Shown here: positions 18,872 through 29,995 of the stretch, in pieces | Numbering within the stretch: position 1 is the first letter of the stretch | Layout of the letters: every line of letters begins with the position of its first letter | Source of the DNA: Apiosordaria backusii | Taxonomy: Eukaryota; Ascomycota; Sordariomycetes; Sordariales; Lasiosphaeriaceae | Assembly: GCA_030549205.1 (NCBI GenBank) | Contig: JAUKTV010000003.1 | Coordinates: 620,001-684,000 of the forward strand | DNA: 64,000 nucleotides | Reading direction: 5' to 3' | Program-made: the position numbers and the translations under genes | Notes under the pieces: model-generated | What the model saw: the letters and a program-made list of their open reading frames with translations, nothing else | Told to the model about the DNA's origin: nothing | The model's database searches: none

Positions 18872-19923
18872 CTAAGAGCTGTGGGCGAGCTTGCTGAGGA
18901 GGCCGCTGCCGGCCTTGCTGGCCTTGGACTTGTCGCCGTCAAAGATGGCGAGCAGGCTCTTCCAGACCTGGCCGGGCTCCTGGGAGGCGTCAATGGCCTT
19001 CCAGATGCCCGTCTTCTGGTAGTAGTTGACCACTGGGGTGGTCTGCTTGTGATAGGTCTGAAGGCGCTTCTTGAGAGCCTCGGCGTTGTCATCGGAGCGC
19101 TGGATCAATGGCTCCCCGGTGATGTCGTCGGTCATGGCCTTCTTGGGAGGGTTGAACTTGACGTGGTAGCTGCGGCCGGAGGCGGGGTGGACCAGACGGC
19201 CGGTGATGCGCGCTACGAGGAGCTCGTCGTCGATCTTGAGCTCAACGGCGTGCTGGAGGGTCTGGTTGCGCTCGCGGAGCATCTTGTCGAGACCCTCGGC
19301 CTGGGGGACGGTGCGGGGGAAACCGTCAAGGATGAAGCTATAGTGTCACATGTCAGCTTCGAGCACTTTTTTGCCGTACTGTAGCCGCTCTGCCGCATTG
19401 AGGCATAAACATACCCGCCCTTGCACTCCTTGTTGTTGTCGAGCTCCTCCTTGATCATACCAATGACAATCTCGTCAGAGACGAGACCGCCGGCGTCCAT
19501 GATCTTCTTGGCTGCTTGACCGAGGGGGGTCTTCTTGGCGACCTGGGACCGGAGCATGTCACCCGTGGCCTGTCGTCGGACAAAGTGTGGTCAGCGATCC
19601 GGACTCGGCAAAGAAGCTTGGTCGAGGGCAAACTGGCTTACAAGATGGCAGCAGTTGAACTTCTCCTTAAGTTTGGGCGCTTGTGTTCCCTTGCCTGTGT
19701 TGTGCAGCACGGCGGTCAGCGACTGACCTCTGGACACACTTTCTCAACATGGCGACAGCGACATACCGGCACCGGGAGGGCCGATCAGAATGGCGCGGAC
19801 CTCCTCGACAGTCTTCTTCTGAGAGCTGGGCCCAAATTGCTTGGTCTCCAGAGCCTGGACTCTGCCCTCCAGGTTGGCAATGACGCCCTGGAGACGCTTG
19901 ACCTCGTCGTCGATGTATCCCAT
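18872..19923 (-). CDS. adk1: Adenylate kinase (Adk1, long-LID type)
   Basis: Catalyses ATP + AMP = 2 ADP in the cytosol and intermembrane space. Exons on the minus strand are 19923-19767, 19694-19642, 19569-19415 and 19337-18872, with introns of 72, 72 and 77 nt and clean phase joining, giving 276 residues. The N-terminal about 40 residues are a fungal extension with a coiled-coil look (VKRLQGVIANLEGRVQALE). The P-loop GPPGAGKGTQAP spans the first intron. NMP-binding ATGDMLR, the FILDGFPRT motif, and the LID with GRLVHPASGRSYHVKFNPPK are all present; the LID lacks the zinc-binding Cys residues, as in other eukaryotic members. The C-terminus is Lys/Ser-rich. Confidence 0.96.
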
Positions 19924-21203
19924 CTTGTCGGTGTTGTGTGGTCCGGTTTCGGGGTCTGGAAAAAAAGATGTGGACGGAAGCTAGAACTGGCCTGAAATCC
20001 GGGGACGGAACAGGATGCGGAAGGGAAGAAGCGGGAGAAGGTAGAAGGAAAGTTGACCACAGGCCGGACTGCGTGAAACGGAGCGGAGAGTTGTCAAAAA
20101 GATCGAGAGGCTGGCCGCCGGAAATTTTGAGGTGGGTTTGGATACCGTCCCCCGAGACGGCACAGGAATGGAACAGGCTGGAGCCGCGGGCGGGCAGGCA
20201 AAGAAATGCAGGGAACAAGGTAGGTTGCGACAATTGACGCACGTTACAGCGCACTCCAGGTACACAGGGTTCTAAATTCTGGGGGCTGCAGGGCGCTCGA
20301 GTTTCTGGACGCACGACGTAGGACCACCTAACGTTTGTGGCACTTTGTTGAGGGCATTCTGCAAATACCTGTGTTATAATCTGGTATTCCCGATACTCCC
20401 GTCTTTATTAACCTCCAAGCTACGTACATTGCCATGCTGCAAGTGTCCGGCTGGGAGCCCATAGCAGACTGACGTCGCAACTCCCGTCCAGTCCGCCGAG
20501 GTCCCTGAGGTCGCTCCGGACAAGCTTCCATTCGTGCTGCGAATCAGCAGCCCCCAACACCAGCCGACCGGCAAAGCGGAAGAATGACGGCGAGTGGAGT
20601 CGAGGCAAACCGGCGCTTTCGGTGCAGAATGGTGGGACATCCCGAGGAATCCATCACACGTGGAACTTGTCCTTCCCCAAGTCTTCGGCATCTCTTTGCG
20701 CCTGTTACAGACAGTCTCCATATCTTCAACAGCTTTGACCCGACCTTTGTAACTCTTTGCCCGTCTATTTACATCGCCAAGTCGTACGTCGCTCCTCAAT
20801 ACAGAACGTCAATATAAACTTTTTCAGAGTCCAAGCTCTCCAAAACCCCCACGGCTGGTGACCGGGGTTCTCATCAACTTGATGCCAAGCCACTTATGGC
20901 CAAAGGCGATGCACATCCCTGCCTGCCGGTTGACAAATTGACATCATTGAAGAGCCTGGTGACCATACGTGAACTTGATATTGACAGTTCCCGAGACAGA
21001 AAAGCACTAAAAACAAATGTATATGACGCCTTTTACTACTCCTCAACCACGGTGTGGTATTCCCTCAACGCCTAGCAATGCTGAATGCTCCAAACACCTT
21101 GCTGTTCGTCCTGTCTAACACAGAAAAAAAACTCCATGAAATGATGCCGATAACCTCGACCATGAGCCCATGATGTCCTCCCCTAAAACATCAATCAAGT
21201 AAA
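19924..21203. other. Intergenic, adk1 promoter side
   Basis: About 1.3 kb between adk1 (5' end) and the 3' end of the next minus-strand gene. No frame carries a recognisable domain; the longest, minus 20374-20799, has no family match. Confidence 0.5.
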
Positions 21204-22163
21204 TCAAGTCTTCGCACTCCCAGCAACACTCTCCCCCTCCCCCTCCCCCCAAATCTCCTTACTCTCCAACTCCACCGCCCTCATCGCCGTAGCCACCTCC
21301 TCCAGCTTCGCAACCACATCCAGCACCCCCTGATTCACCCTCTGAAAATACCTATCATTCGCCTCCCTCCTCTTCCTCGCAAGCAAAATATCCACGTCCG
21401 TCTCCTCCTCCATCCTCCCTCCCCGTCCACTCCCCGGCCTCACCCCACCACCAGGAGGAACACTCCCCGTACCAGCCGTGCTCTTCCCCCCTTCTGTATT
21501 CGCAGCCTCCCCTTGCGTCCCCCCTCCCCCAGCAGCCCCCCCAGCACTCGTAGCAGCAGCCGTCGTCGCCTCCCCAGGTTTAGCCAGCTCAATCGCCTCA
21601 TCAGCCTCACTCCTCGCCCATGCTTGAGCAAGCGCAATCTGCGCCATTCTCAGCTCGTCAAGCTTCCTCTCGTGGTCAGGTCCAAACACGCGCGTGCCGC
21701 CGCTGGCGGAGAGCTCGACTTCTTCGAGCGTGGCCTGCATCTCTGCCCAGAGAGCATCTGTCCTATCAGTTGCGCGGGTGGATTCCTGCCTCGGGAGGGG
21801 GAGGGGGAGGTTGGTTATTCCTAGCCCGCCGGCAGCTGGGACATTGCGGCCGGTGCCGGGTTGTAAGGAGGAGGTGAGAGAGGCTCCTAACCCTGGGGTG
21901 GCGGCGGTGGTGTTGATTGTTGCTGGGGAGGCTAACGAGGCGATAGAGGTCACTCCTGGGGAGGTGAAAGGGGAGGGTTCTGGTGGGGTGCGGATGAGGG
22001 AGGAGCCGGGGCGGCTGCTAGCTGGTGGTGGTACGGGAGGGTGAGAGGAGGGTTGGGGTTGGGTGTTGGTGAGGGAGGCGTGAGATGGGGCTGCGGAGGG
22101 GTGGAGGAAGAGGGATGGTGGGGGGTCGCGGGGTTTGAGGGTGGTTTTGCCTGGTTGGGACAT
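21204..22163 (-). CDS. Conserved fungal protein of unknown function (DUF5315-like)
   Basis: An uninterrupted 319-residue frame from the ATG at 22163; the frame is open upstream but MSQPGKTTLK is the best start. Residues 1 to about 115 are Pro/Ser/Thr-rich and disordered. Two conserved-looking helical blocks follow: TDALWAEMQATLEEVELSA with RVFGPDHERKLDELRMAQI and ALAQAWARSEADE, then, after a Gly/Ala-rich linker, DILLARKRREANDRYFQRVN and VVAKLEEVATAMRAVELESK. This arrangement resembles what I recall of the uncharacterised fungal family DUF5315. The regular heptads suggest a coiled-coil subunit of a complex, but I assign no function. It is divergent from the uS12 gene and shares a 493-base promoter region with it. 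Confidence 0.75.
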   Translation of the reverse strand: MSQPGKTTLKPRDPPPSLFLHPSAAPSHASLTNTQPQPSSHPPVPPPASSRPGSSLIRTPPEPSPFTSPGVTSIASLASPATINTTAATPGLGASLTSSLQPGTGRNVPAAGGLGITNLPLPLPRQESTRATDRTDALWAEMQATLEEVELSASGGTRVFGPDHERKLDELRMAQIALAQAWARSEADEAIELAKPGEATTAAATSAGGAAGGGGTQGEAANTEGGKSTAGTGSVPPGGGVRPGSGRGGRMEEETDVDILLARKRREANDRYFQRVNQGVLDVVAKLEEVATAMRAVELESKEIWGEGEGESVAGSAKT

Positions 22164-22656
22164 TGTTACATGTCTTGAGGGATGCAAATTGAAAAGAAGT
22201 GATGCACCTCTGCAAAAGGTGACTGACTGTGTTGATGGTGATGTTGTTGGTTCGACGATGAGATGAGCGTTGAAGCTCTGCCAAGCCAATGAGTTGAAGG
22301 CCTGTGCGTCGATTGAGTTGGAGGATAATAGTGCACAGACCACTCCCTGATCAGCCCACTTTGCCTCCCCAGATTTTTCAAGTGGGGGCTTGTCTGCCTC
22401 AGGCACAGACCACCCACCGCCCAATCCAGAGGTAGGGTTTTCACGCCCTACTGCGAAACTCGGCTGACGGACCAAAATTTCGGTGCAACTTTCCGCCATC
22501 ACGAACCTCACCCAGCAGAGCCAGCGTCAATCAACAAGTCGGTACGTACGCCCCCAGCCCCGCTGCCATTGCAATCCGCATCTCACCAGCAACATCGACT
22601 TCCCGTCGAGCAATCAATCAACCCACTAACTTTGATCTTTTCGACGCCTAGCAAAT
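22164..22656. promoter_or_regulatory. Shared divergent promoter region (unknown protein / uS12)
   Basis: 493 bases between two divergent start codons. The uS12 side ends with a pyrimidine-rich leader (ATCTTTTCGACGCCTAGCAA before the ATG) that itself looks like a splice acceptor, so a 5' untranslated intron is likely for the ribosomal gene, as is common for fungal ribosomal proteins. Confidence 0.4.
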
Positions 22657-23308
22657 ATGTCTGGTGGAAAGCCTCGTGGTCTTAACGCGGCGCGCAAGCT
22701 GCGCAACAACCGTCGCGAGCAGCGCTGGGCCGATCTTCACTACAAGAAGCGTGCCCTCGGTACTGCCTTCAAGTCCAGGTTAGCAGCGACTCTCGAATAA
22801 AACGACACCCCGATCTCGGATGTCGAAGAGCTAACAACGGTGGAATACAGCCCCTTCGGTGGTTCTTCTCACGCCAAGGGTATCGTCCTTGAAAAGGTCG
22901 GCGTTGAGGCCAAGCAGCCCAACTCTGTACGTCTCCCCGAACTCAACATCGATTGAAACCGCTCCCGAAATACCCGACGAACAAGACGACTGACTGTGGT
23001 GGTAATATAGGCTATCAGAAAGTGTGTCCGTGTCCAGCTTATCAAGAACGGCAAGAAGGTCACCGCTTTCGTCCCCAACGATGGTTGCTTGAACTTCGTT
23101 GATGAGAACGACGAGGTCCTCCTCGCCGGTTTCGGTCGTAAGGGCAAGGCCAAGGGTGATATTCCCGGTGTTCGCTTCAAGGGTATGTTTTTCGCCTCCC
23201 GAATCAATCTCTGGCCAGCACAGCATCTAACCCCTAGCAGTCGTCAAGGTCTCTGGCGTCGGTCTCCTCGCTCTGTGGAAGGAGAAGAAGGAGAAGCCCA
23301 GATCTTAA
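22657..23308 (+). CDS. rps23: 40S ribosomal protein S23 (uS12)
   Basis: uS12 sits at the decoding centre of the small subunit. Exons are 22657-22778, 22851-22926, 23011-23182 and 23241-23308, with introns of 72, 84 and 58 nt, giving exactly 145 residues, the eukaryotic norm. It starts MSGGKPRGLNAARKLRNNRR and ends LWKEKKEKPRS. The decoding loop KQPNSAIRKC is intact, with its Pro being the residue hydroxylated in other eukaryotes, followed by VRVQLIKNGKKVTAFVPNDG and FGRKGKAKGDIPGVRFK. Four exons in so short a gene is typical of highly expressed fungal ribosomal genes. Confidence 0.98.
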
Positions 23309-23797
23309 GTGCGGGGCACGCTCAAGATAAAAAGTGGTACAAGGGTTGGCATGAGGAGTCTGCGAGGCTTTTTATTACATCGGCATACCATTTTCGGGTT
23401 GGGGAATCTGGACTCTCACGGCGTAGATTTGGTCCGACAGAATAAGAGATCATTTCACACCGGCCACGAACCGACCCGCCAAGATGACGATTTGGGAATG
23501 GCGTCATTGGGGTGAAGGCTTGATGTTTGTGGCGTGAGCCGTCGGGCTGCTCTGCGCTAGGGATAATGGTTTACATGAATATCATTACAAAAGTCCGAAT
23601 AAAATCACGCCGAGTGCCTCCTCAATCTTTTCTTTGTGGTATCTCTTTTCTTGGGAGTTAGATGTTACAAGATCGAGTGCTGTTTTTCGTCTGCCTTCTC
23701 TATCCGTCGCTGCTCGTGAGAGTTGTATCTTACAAGATTGAGTGCTGTTCCTCGTCTTCTTTCTGTCATCTTCTCGACTACAATATAGGGTGCTGCT
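23309..23797. other. Convergent intergenic region uS12 / COQ2
   Basis: 489 bases between two convergent stop codons, presumably both 3' untranslated regions. A phrase like TTACAAGATxGAGTGCTGTT occurs twice (near 23668 and 23730), followed by a weaker third copy near 23780, i.e. a degenerate repeat of about 50-60 bases. No gene seen. Confidence 0.5.
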
Positions 23798-24998
23798 CTA
23801 CTGATCCTCCTTCTCCGCCGTCTTCTCGTCAGAGTAATACCGTATCAGATAATCCGCCCCCAAGCCCAAGCTAATAGCACCGCCAGTAATCCAGCACCCA
23901 TTCACAAACCACCACCAGCAGTCCTTGACGCTCTTCAAGTTGACCCTCTTGATCATGACCCCAAGTGTAACAGCAGCACCACCGCACCCGCCAATAAAAA
24001 ACGCCGGCCCAGCCCCCGTGGCCACTCCGGCTCCCGCCAACAGCGCAATCTGCACCGCTGCCAGTCCAGTGAGAACCTGCTTGGTTTCTTTGTCATGCTT
24101 CAAAGCAATACTCTTGATCCCAGCCTTCCTGTCGTCCTTGATGTCTTGATGGGCGTAAATCATGTCGTAGAGCACCGTCCAAGCGACATTGCTTGCATAC
24201 AACAACCCCGCGGCGGTCATGGCCGCGGTGTTGCTTAGTAAATCAATGCCAAGAGCAGGGAACCCTAATATGGCGCCCCAGGAGAAGGTTAAACCCAGGA
24301 CAAACTGGGGGTAGTAGGTTACGCGTTTGGCTAAAGGGTAGAGGGTCACTAGTAAGAGGCTGGGGGCGGCGTAGAAGAAGCAGGAGAGGGGGAACTGGAG
24401 GAGGATGGCGAGGCCGGCGAGGAGCTGGCCGCCGGTGAAGAGGAGGGCGTGGAAGGGGGTGATGGCGCGGCGGGCGATGGGGCGGAGGCGAGTGCGGGAG
24501 ACGTGGGGGTCGAGGTTGCGGTCCCAGAGGTCGTTGATTGTGCAGCCGGCTCCGCGCATGATGATTGCGCCGGAGAGGAATAAAAGAGAGTAGGAGAGGA
24601 CGGTGAGGGGGGGGAGTGGGACAGGGGGGCGGCGAGGAGGGTGGAGAAGAGACAGGGGAAGTAGAGGTAGTATGTGCCTGCGGGCTTGTCGAGGCGGATG
24701 AGCTCGGCGTAGGGGACCCAGGATTTGGGGAGGTGGGATAACAGGCCGGTTGTGGGGGGTGTGTAGATTTGGGGTTGTGGGGGAGGGGGAGGGGGGAGGT
24801 AATGGTGGAGGTGAGGAGTTTGGTGGTTGTGTGGTAGGTTATGAGGGACTTGGGGGTGGAGGGGAGGAGGGAGAGGGGTCGTGGTGTTGATGAGAGGCCT
24901 CGAGAGGGTGGTTGTGAGGGGAGCCATGATTTGGTCGTGGTGGTGGTGGAAAAGGCTCGCCTTGAAGGCAGCCTGAGGAGCCGGTGACAGGCTGACAT
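23798..24998 (-). CDS. coq2: COQ2 4-hydroxybenzoate polyprenyltransferase, frame broken twice in G/C tracts
   Basis: COQ2 attaches the polyprenyl tail to 4-hydroxybenzoate in the mitochondrial inner membrane during ubiquinone synthesis. Three frames must be joined on the minus strand. The first (ATG 24998; an earlier in-frame ATG at 25040) encodes a mitochondrial presequence, SRRAFSTTTTTKSW. The second gives YTPPTTGLLSHLPKSW and RLDKPAGTYYLYFPC. The third, down to 23798, holds the first Asp motif RGAGCTINDLWDRNLD, the second YAHQDIKDDRKAG and several membrane helices. The shifts fall in a C/T tract at about 24770-24810 and in an eight-G run at 24607-24614. Each needs one extra base. No GT-AG intron fits either point. 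Restored length would be about 400 residues. I read this as an intact gene with assembly errors, though a true pseudogene is possible. Confidence 0.85.
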
Positions 24999-25539
24999 GG
25001 TGGTTTTGATATGTGGTGACGACTTTGGTCTGAGTGACATGTTAGAGGTTGTTTACTTTGATATAGCCTTCATGAGTTCAAACTCACTCACCTGAGCTGC
25101 CGTACCTTCCGTTTTGCAATAAGCTTTCAAAAACCAACCAAGTGACCAATACTCTCTCAATTCTCGTTTCTTAACCCAATCCTCTTATTTTCGGCTTCTC
25201 GACCTTCCCACCAACGCTTCTCTTCCTTCGATACCCATGAGCATGTGAATCTCAGCCTCGTCAAATTTCTGAGCCACACAGACTGACAGCTCTTGGAAGC
25301 TTGAGCTGTACCGATCTTTCATTGGCTCTTCACTGCCGCTGCCCCACCTCAGCCCTTTCCCGTCAACAAAGGATCGCGTTCAACGCGACGGCGACTGCGC
25401 AACCGGACACTTCGCCATTTGCACTGCGGCAGCATATCAAGTGCCATGTAGATGACCTTTCTTCACCGCGATCCTCCCAAAGAATACGACAATACGACTG
25501 CCAGTGACCGTTACATGGGTCGCTTCACCCGCCGTCAAG
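24999..25539. promoter_or_regulatory. Divergent promoter region COQ2 / JmjC gene
   Basis: About 540 bases between the divergent starts; no gene seen. Presumed to hold both promoters and leaders. Confidence 0.4.
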
Positions 25540-28500
25540 ATGCCGACAGCCCAGCATCCGCAGGCCAAATTCGACCCCATCCCACCGGACCTCGATCTGC
25601 ACGCGCTGGTGGACAGGACGCCAAATTTCCAATGGGTAGCTCGAATCACAGCTGCTCAGATTCAAAATATTGGTCCACAGGAGTTTGAGAAGCTCGTTGT
25701 TCTTCATGTGGTGCTCGGTGGGAAACCACTGGTTATTGAGAAATGGAACAGACGACTGCCCAAGGACCTTTTTGGTCCTCAATGGTTGGAGGAAATGTAC
25801 AATAAAAAACGTAAGTGGCCTTGGGCTTTCCCCTTTTGTTAATTACTGACAGATTCGGATAACAGAGGAAAACGTTCGCGACATCGTCGGACAATGCGAC
25901 ATTCCCATGACGACGGGCCACTACCTCCGCTCGATGAAACAGTTGACGAATCAATGGACGCCGCAAAATTTCCGCGATGAACGACGACAGCGACTCTACC
26001 TTAAAGATATCGACTGCCCACCAGAGTGGCACGAGTACCTACAGAAGAAGGTTATCCCGCCAAACCTCTTCTACATGAATGAGAACGTCGACGAAAGGAG
26101 TCCCAAGAGACAAAATGATGACGACTTTGACATGTTCAATGAGGGCACCAAGTCAGCGGCGCCGGCAGGAGATTTGATGAGCAGCTTGCCTGAGCAAATG
26201 CGGGCGCAAAATCTGATGTGCTACATTGGTCACGAGGGCACCTACACCCCAGCCCATCGAGAGATGTGCGCGAGTTTAGGTCAGAATATTATGGTGGATG
26301 CCTCGGGTGATGAGAATGGCGAGAAGCCCGGGAGTTCCATCTGGTTCATGACGGAATCAAAGGACCGAGAAGTCGTCAGGGAGTACTTCTTGTCCATGCT
26401 CGGCCACGACATCGAAATTGAAAAGCACTTTGCGCAAATCAACGCTTGGAAGAAGGCTACCTTTCCTGTTTATATCGTTGAGCAGAAAGTTGGAGACTTT
26501 GTCCTGGTTCCTCCTTTGGCTCCTCATCAGGTTTGGAATCGTGGAACTCGAACTATCAAAGTCGCCTGGAACCGGACAACCGTCGAGACTTTGAAGATGG
26601 CCTTGGACGAAGCGCTTCCCAAAGCCCGTCTTGTCTGTCGTGACGAGCAGTACAAGAACAAGGCCATTATCTATTACACCCTCGACAAGTACTCGAAACT
26701 GCTACTCGACATGGAAAAGACAGCTGACACTGGGTTGCTTGGATTTGGCCAAGACTTGATCCGGAATTCGGCTCGCACAAAGCAGTTGGTTGATGACTTC
26801 AAGGCACTCTTTGAGCTGTTCACCAGAGTATTGCTCGATGAGATGTTTGGGACGAAAGAGAAGGAAGTAGAGTACATCGAGTTCGACTCTTGCGTTACCT
26901 GCTCCTACTGCCGCGCCAACGTCTTCAACAGGTTCTTGACTTGCAAGCACTGTGTTCGTCAGCTTGTTGGAGGAGACGAGGATACATATGATATTTGCAT
27001 GGAGTGCTACGTCATGGGGCGGTCATGCCTGTGTATCTCCAACCTCACGTGGTGCGAGCAATGGCATTGGCAGGATTTGGTTGAGAAGTACGAAGACTGG
27101 CGCGCCCTGATCATCAAAAATGACGGATTCGTCGATTTCAACACTTCTCCGCTGCCACTCGAACTGGCCAGGAAGAGACGCGGCAAGAAATCAGTCGCTC
27201 AGCTTTGCCAGGAACAACTTCGAAGGCGCCCATGGAAAGACATCAGCAAGGTCGATAAACCGGCGGAGCCTGAGGAGTCCGAGGTCGAAGTGGACGAAAA
27301 TGGCCACCCAAAAAAGAAGCGGAAGGGAGGAAGAAAGGCGAAGAAGGGTGACGTCTACCGCTGCCATGTGTGCAGTCACAAGGACTATACCTACAAGCTG
27401 GCGTTCTGCTCCAATCAGGGCTGCCATGATGCATATTGTTATGGTGTTCTCTACCGAGCCTTCGATCTGTTGCCCCAGGAAGTTATGGAAAACGAGAGAT
27501 GGCAATGCCCAAAGTGTCTAGGAATCTGCAATTGCGGTGCATGTCGCAAGGCCAAGAATGGTGTCCCTTATATTCCTAAGAAGACGCTTTTGGGACACGA
27601 TACTCGGCCCATCGCTGACGATCGCAGTGTTGAGCTCCTCATTGACTTCAAAATTCACAACCTGTCATGGTTGAAGAACGCCGGCGACGAGACGCGAGCT
27701 TTGTCGAGCAAGAGGATGCAGAGACTCCGAGAAGCCGCGGACGCGGAAAAGGCAAAGTCCTCGACAGACGAGGTGCCGCAGCTACCAGATGGCGCCTTGG
27801 CCGAGAGTATGGAGGAGGCTGCCTTGCAACAGGCTTTGGTCAACGGTGGTTATGGCGAACAACCTGCGGTGCTCGAAAATGGCACCTCGGGAGACCACGC
27901 AGCACCTCATCACAATGGCCATGCCGGGCCTGCTGAGGTGGTCGACATGTCTATTGTTGAGGATCAGTCTTCCTACCCCGATCCCTCAGCGCTTGGACGA
28001 GAACGCGGGCTTGGTATGGGTTACTACGATCAGGACGACAGCGAAGACAGAATTCTCTTCGACCCATATCAGCAGCCGTCGGTTGAGAGCCTGATGGCCC
28101 TCGACGACGAACCTGAGCCGGCCGAATATCTCAAGAAGCAGCTGCGCGTGGCCAAGCGTCGTGCTCGTTTGGAAGAGGACGATGACCCGGATTTTAAAGG
28201 ACCTAGGTCACACAACAAAAAGAAGGCCAAAACGACTAATACCCGCGATGGTCAAGAAGAAGCACTTAACAACATGGACCCCGCCTTGTTCGGCGATGTT
28301 ACCATGGCTGACGCTTCCGCTGATGGTACTCCCACCCAAGCGGAAGCACCTGCTGTACAAGCTCCACCAAATGCCGATGGCCCAGATGGCCCAGCTCCCG
28401 AGAGTGAAGAGCCTCGTGCCTACTCGCCAAATCGGCCCGCTCTTCGTCACGCCCGACCTAAGGTATCGTACTTGGTAGATGACAATGGCGAGGAGGAGTT

Positions 28501-29995
28501 CGACGAGATCCTTATCCCGCGGTCACAGCGGCCTCCTCCTGGGATTAAGGACTATAACCCGGCCGATGCGGCTAAAGATCCCCTTGACTTGGCGTCTGCA
28601 GCCATTTTGGCCATCACAGGTGGTGCTGGTGGTGGTAGCAGCCCAGCGACTGCATCGCCTGCCCCACCTGGTCCTGCAAATCCAACTCCTCCCGCTACTG
28701 GCAAGAGACGCGGTCGCCCTCCAGGTCCTCGCAAGTCCATGCCAGCAGGATATTCAGCTCAGGAAACACGTCCTGCACCTCCAAAGCCCAGCAGAAAACC
28801 TCCGCGTGACCGGTCACTACATGTCCAGGCCGGCAATGACGGCGATGACGATTTGGATGCTCAGTTGGCTGGGGCCTTGGATGGGTTCGATGAAGACGGT
28901 GAAGCTGTTGAGTCACGGCCCCAGTCTCGACAGGGAGGCTTCACGCCCGTCAACGCACCAAAGAGAAGGGGCCGGCCACCTAAGAACGCCCAGCGACAGT
29001 CTCCTGGAGGACCTCTGGCAACAACACCGTTTATGTCCATGGCCGACCGGATGAAGGCCAAAGGGAAGAAGTTTAAGATTGCGTCACGAAAGTCGATTGT
29101 TGCCCAGGATAGCACACCCGCTAGGCAAGCCGCCTCACGGTCTGTCTCACAAGACACCAATACCCCTATAACGGCCACGACGGATAACGCAGCGGGGAAA
29201 CCTACGACGGCTACAAGGGGCAGACCCGAGGCAGCAGCAACCCAAGATTCTGATGTTGATATGGAGGACGCGGACTTTGACCCGAACGCCGCTGAAGAGG
29301 CTGTGTCCGAAGCCTTCAGCCCAAGAGCAAGCCCTAGCCCCTCGACGCAGGACAACATGGACACGTTTGTACCTAGCCCCTCGCCGGCGCCTCGGGAACC
29401 AACGGTCATCTCCAAGACTCAAAGCCCAGAGCCAGAGAGAGAACCTACCCCTGCTCATAGCCCATCACCTTCACCTTGGCCCTCGATCTCACCAGGGAAG
29501 GAAGCATCACCTTCCCCAGTCCGCTCTCCAGCTCGCGATCCCTCGCCATCACCGATCCGCTCGCCATCACCGATCCGCTCGCCATCACCGATCCGCTCGC
29601 CATCACCGATCCGCTCGCCCTCACCTCCGCCCGCACCACCGAAGCCAGCAGGTCCGACGATCGTTAGACTCGTTTCCTCGGACGAAGAGGGCTTCGAATT
29701 CGGCAGCAACGAAGAGGAACCCGAGTCTGAGTCGGCGTCGGAATCGGAATCCGAGTCAGAGGAGCAGGCAGGGAGGAGGTTCGATCCGCTTCAGCCGAGC
29801 GATAGTGAGGATTCCGATTCGGACGATGATGAGGATATACCCGCTGTGAAGCAAGTTGTCAGCATGGCTACCGGGGGTGGGAGGGCTGTTCCCGGTCTGG
29901 CTGGGCGAGAGGGTGCAACTGTTGGACGGGGAGGTGCTACTTCCGGACGGGGACGAGGACGTGGGAGACCAAGGGGAAGAGGAAGGGGCCATTAG
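25540..29995 (+). CDS. JmjC-domain chromatin protein with 4CXXC zinc finger and AT-hooks
   Basis: Exons are 25540-25810 and 25866-29995; the 55-nt intron is phase 1, giving 1466 residues. A JmjC domain (about 150-340) has a plausible Fe(II) triad: His221 and Glu223 in TPAHREMCASLG and His311 in PLAPHQVWNRG; so it may be an active oxygenase, probably a histone demethylase by family. A Cys-rich block follows at about 430-480 (CVTCSYC, CKHC, CMEC). A second zinc module at about 588-650 (CHVCSHKDY, WQCPKCLGICNCGACRK) matches the zf-4CXXC_R1 family. The C-terminal half is disordered, with two AT-hook cores (KRRGRPPGPRK, KRRGRPPKNAQ), four SPSPIR repeats, an acidic Ser-rich patch and a terminal Gly-Arg tail. 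Nuclear, DNA-associated function is inferred. Confidence 0.9.
29543..29617 (+). repeat. 18-bp tandem repeat encoding SPSPIR
   Basis: Four near-perfect copies of an 18-base unit (TCGCCATCACCGATCCGC) in the JmjC gene encode Ser-Pro-Ser-Pro-Ile-Arg repeats, a possible proline-directed kinase target array. Confidence 0.9.

Noticed and set aside
20374..20799. 141-codon minus ORF between adk1 and the DUF5315-like gene
   Set aside because: Its first codon is not a clear ATG, and it shows no family features.
24349..24927. Reading the MAPLTT... frame as a complete separate COQ2 start
   Set aside because: Its first 45 residues are a Pro/His-rich translation that looks out of frame, while the neighbouring frame gives a proper mitochondrial presequence; a frameshift explains both.
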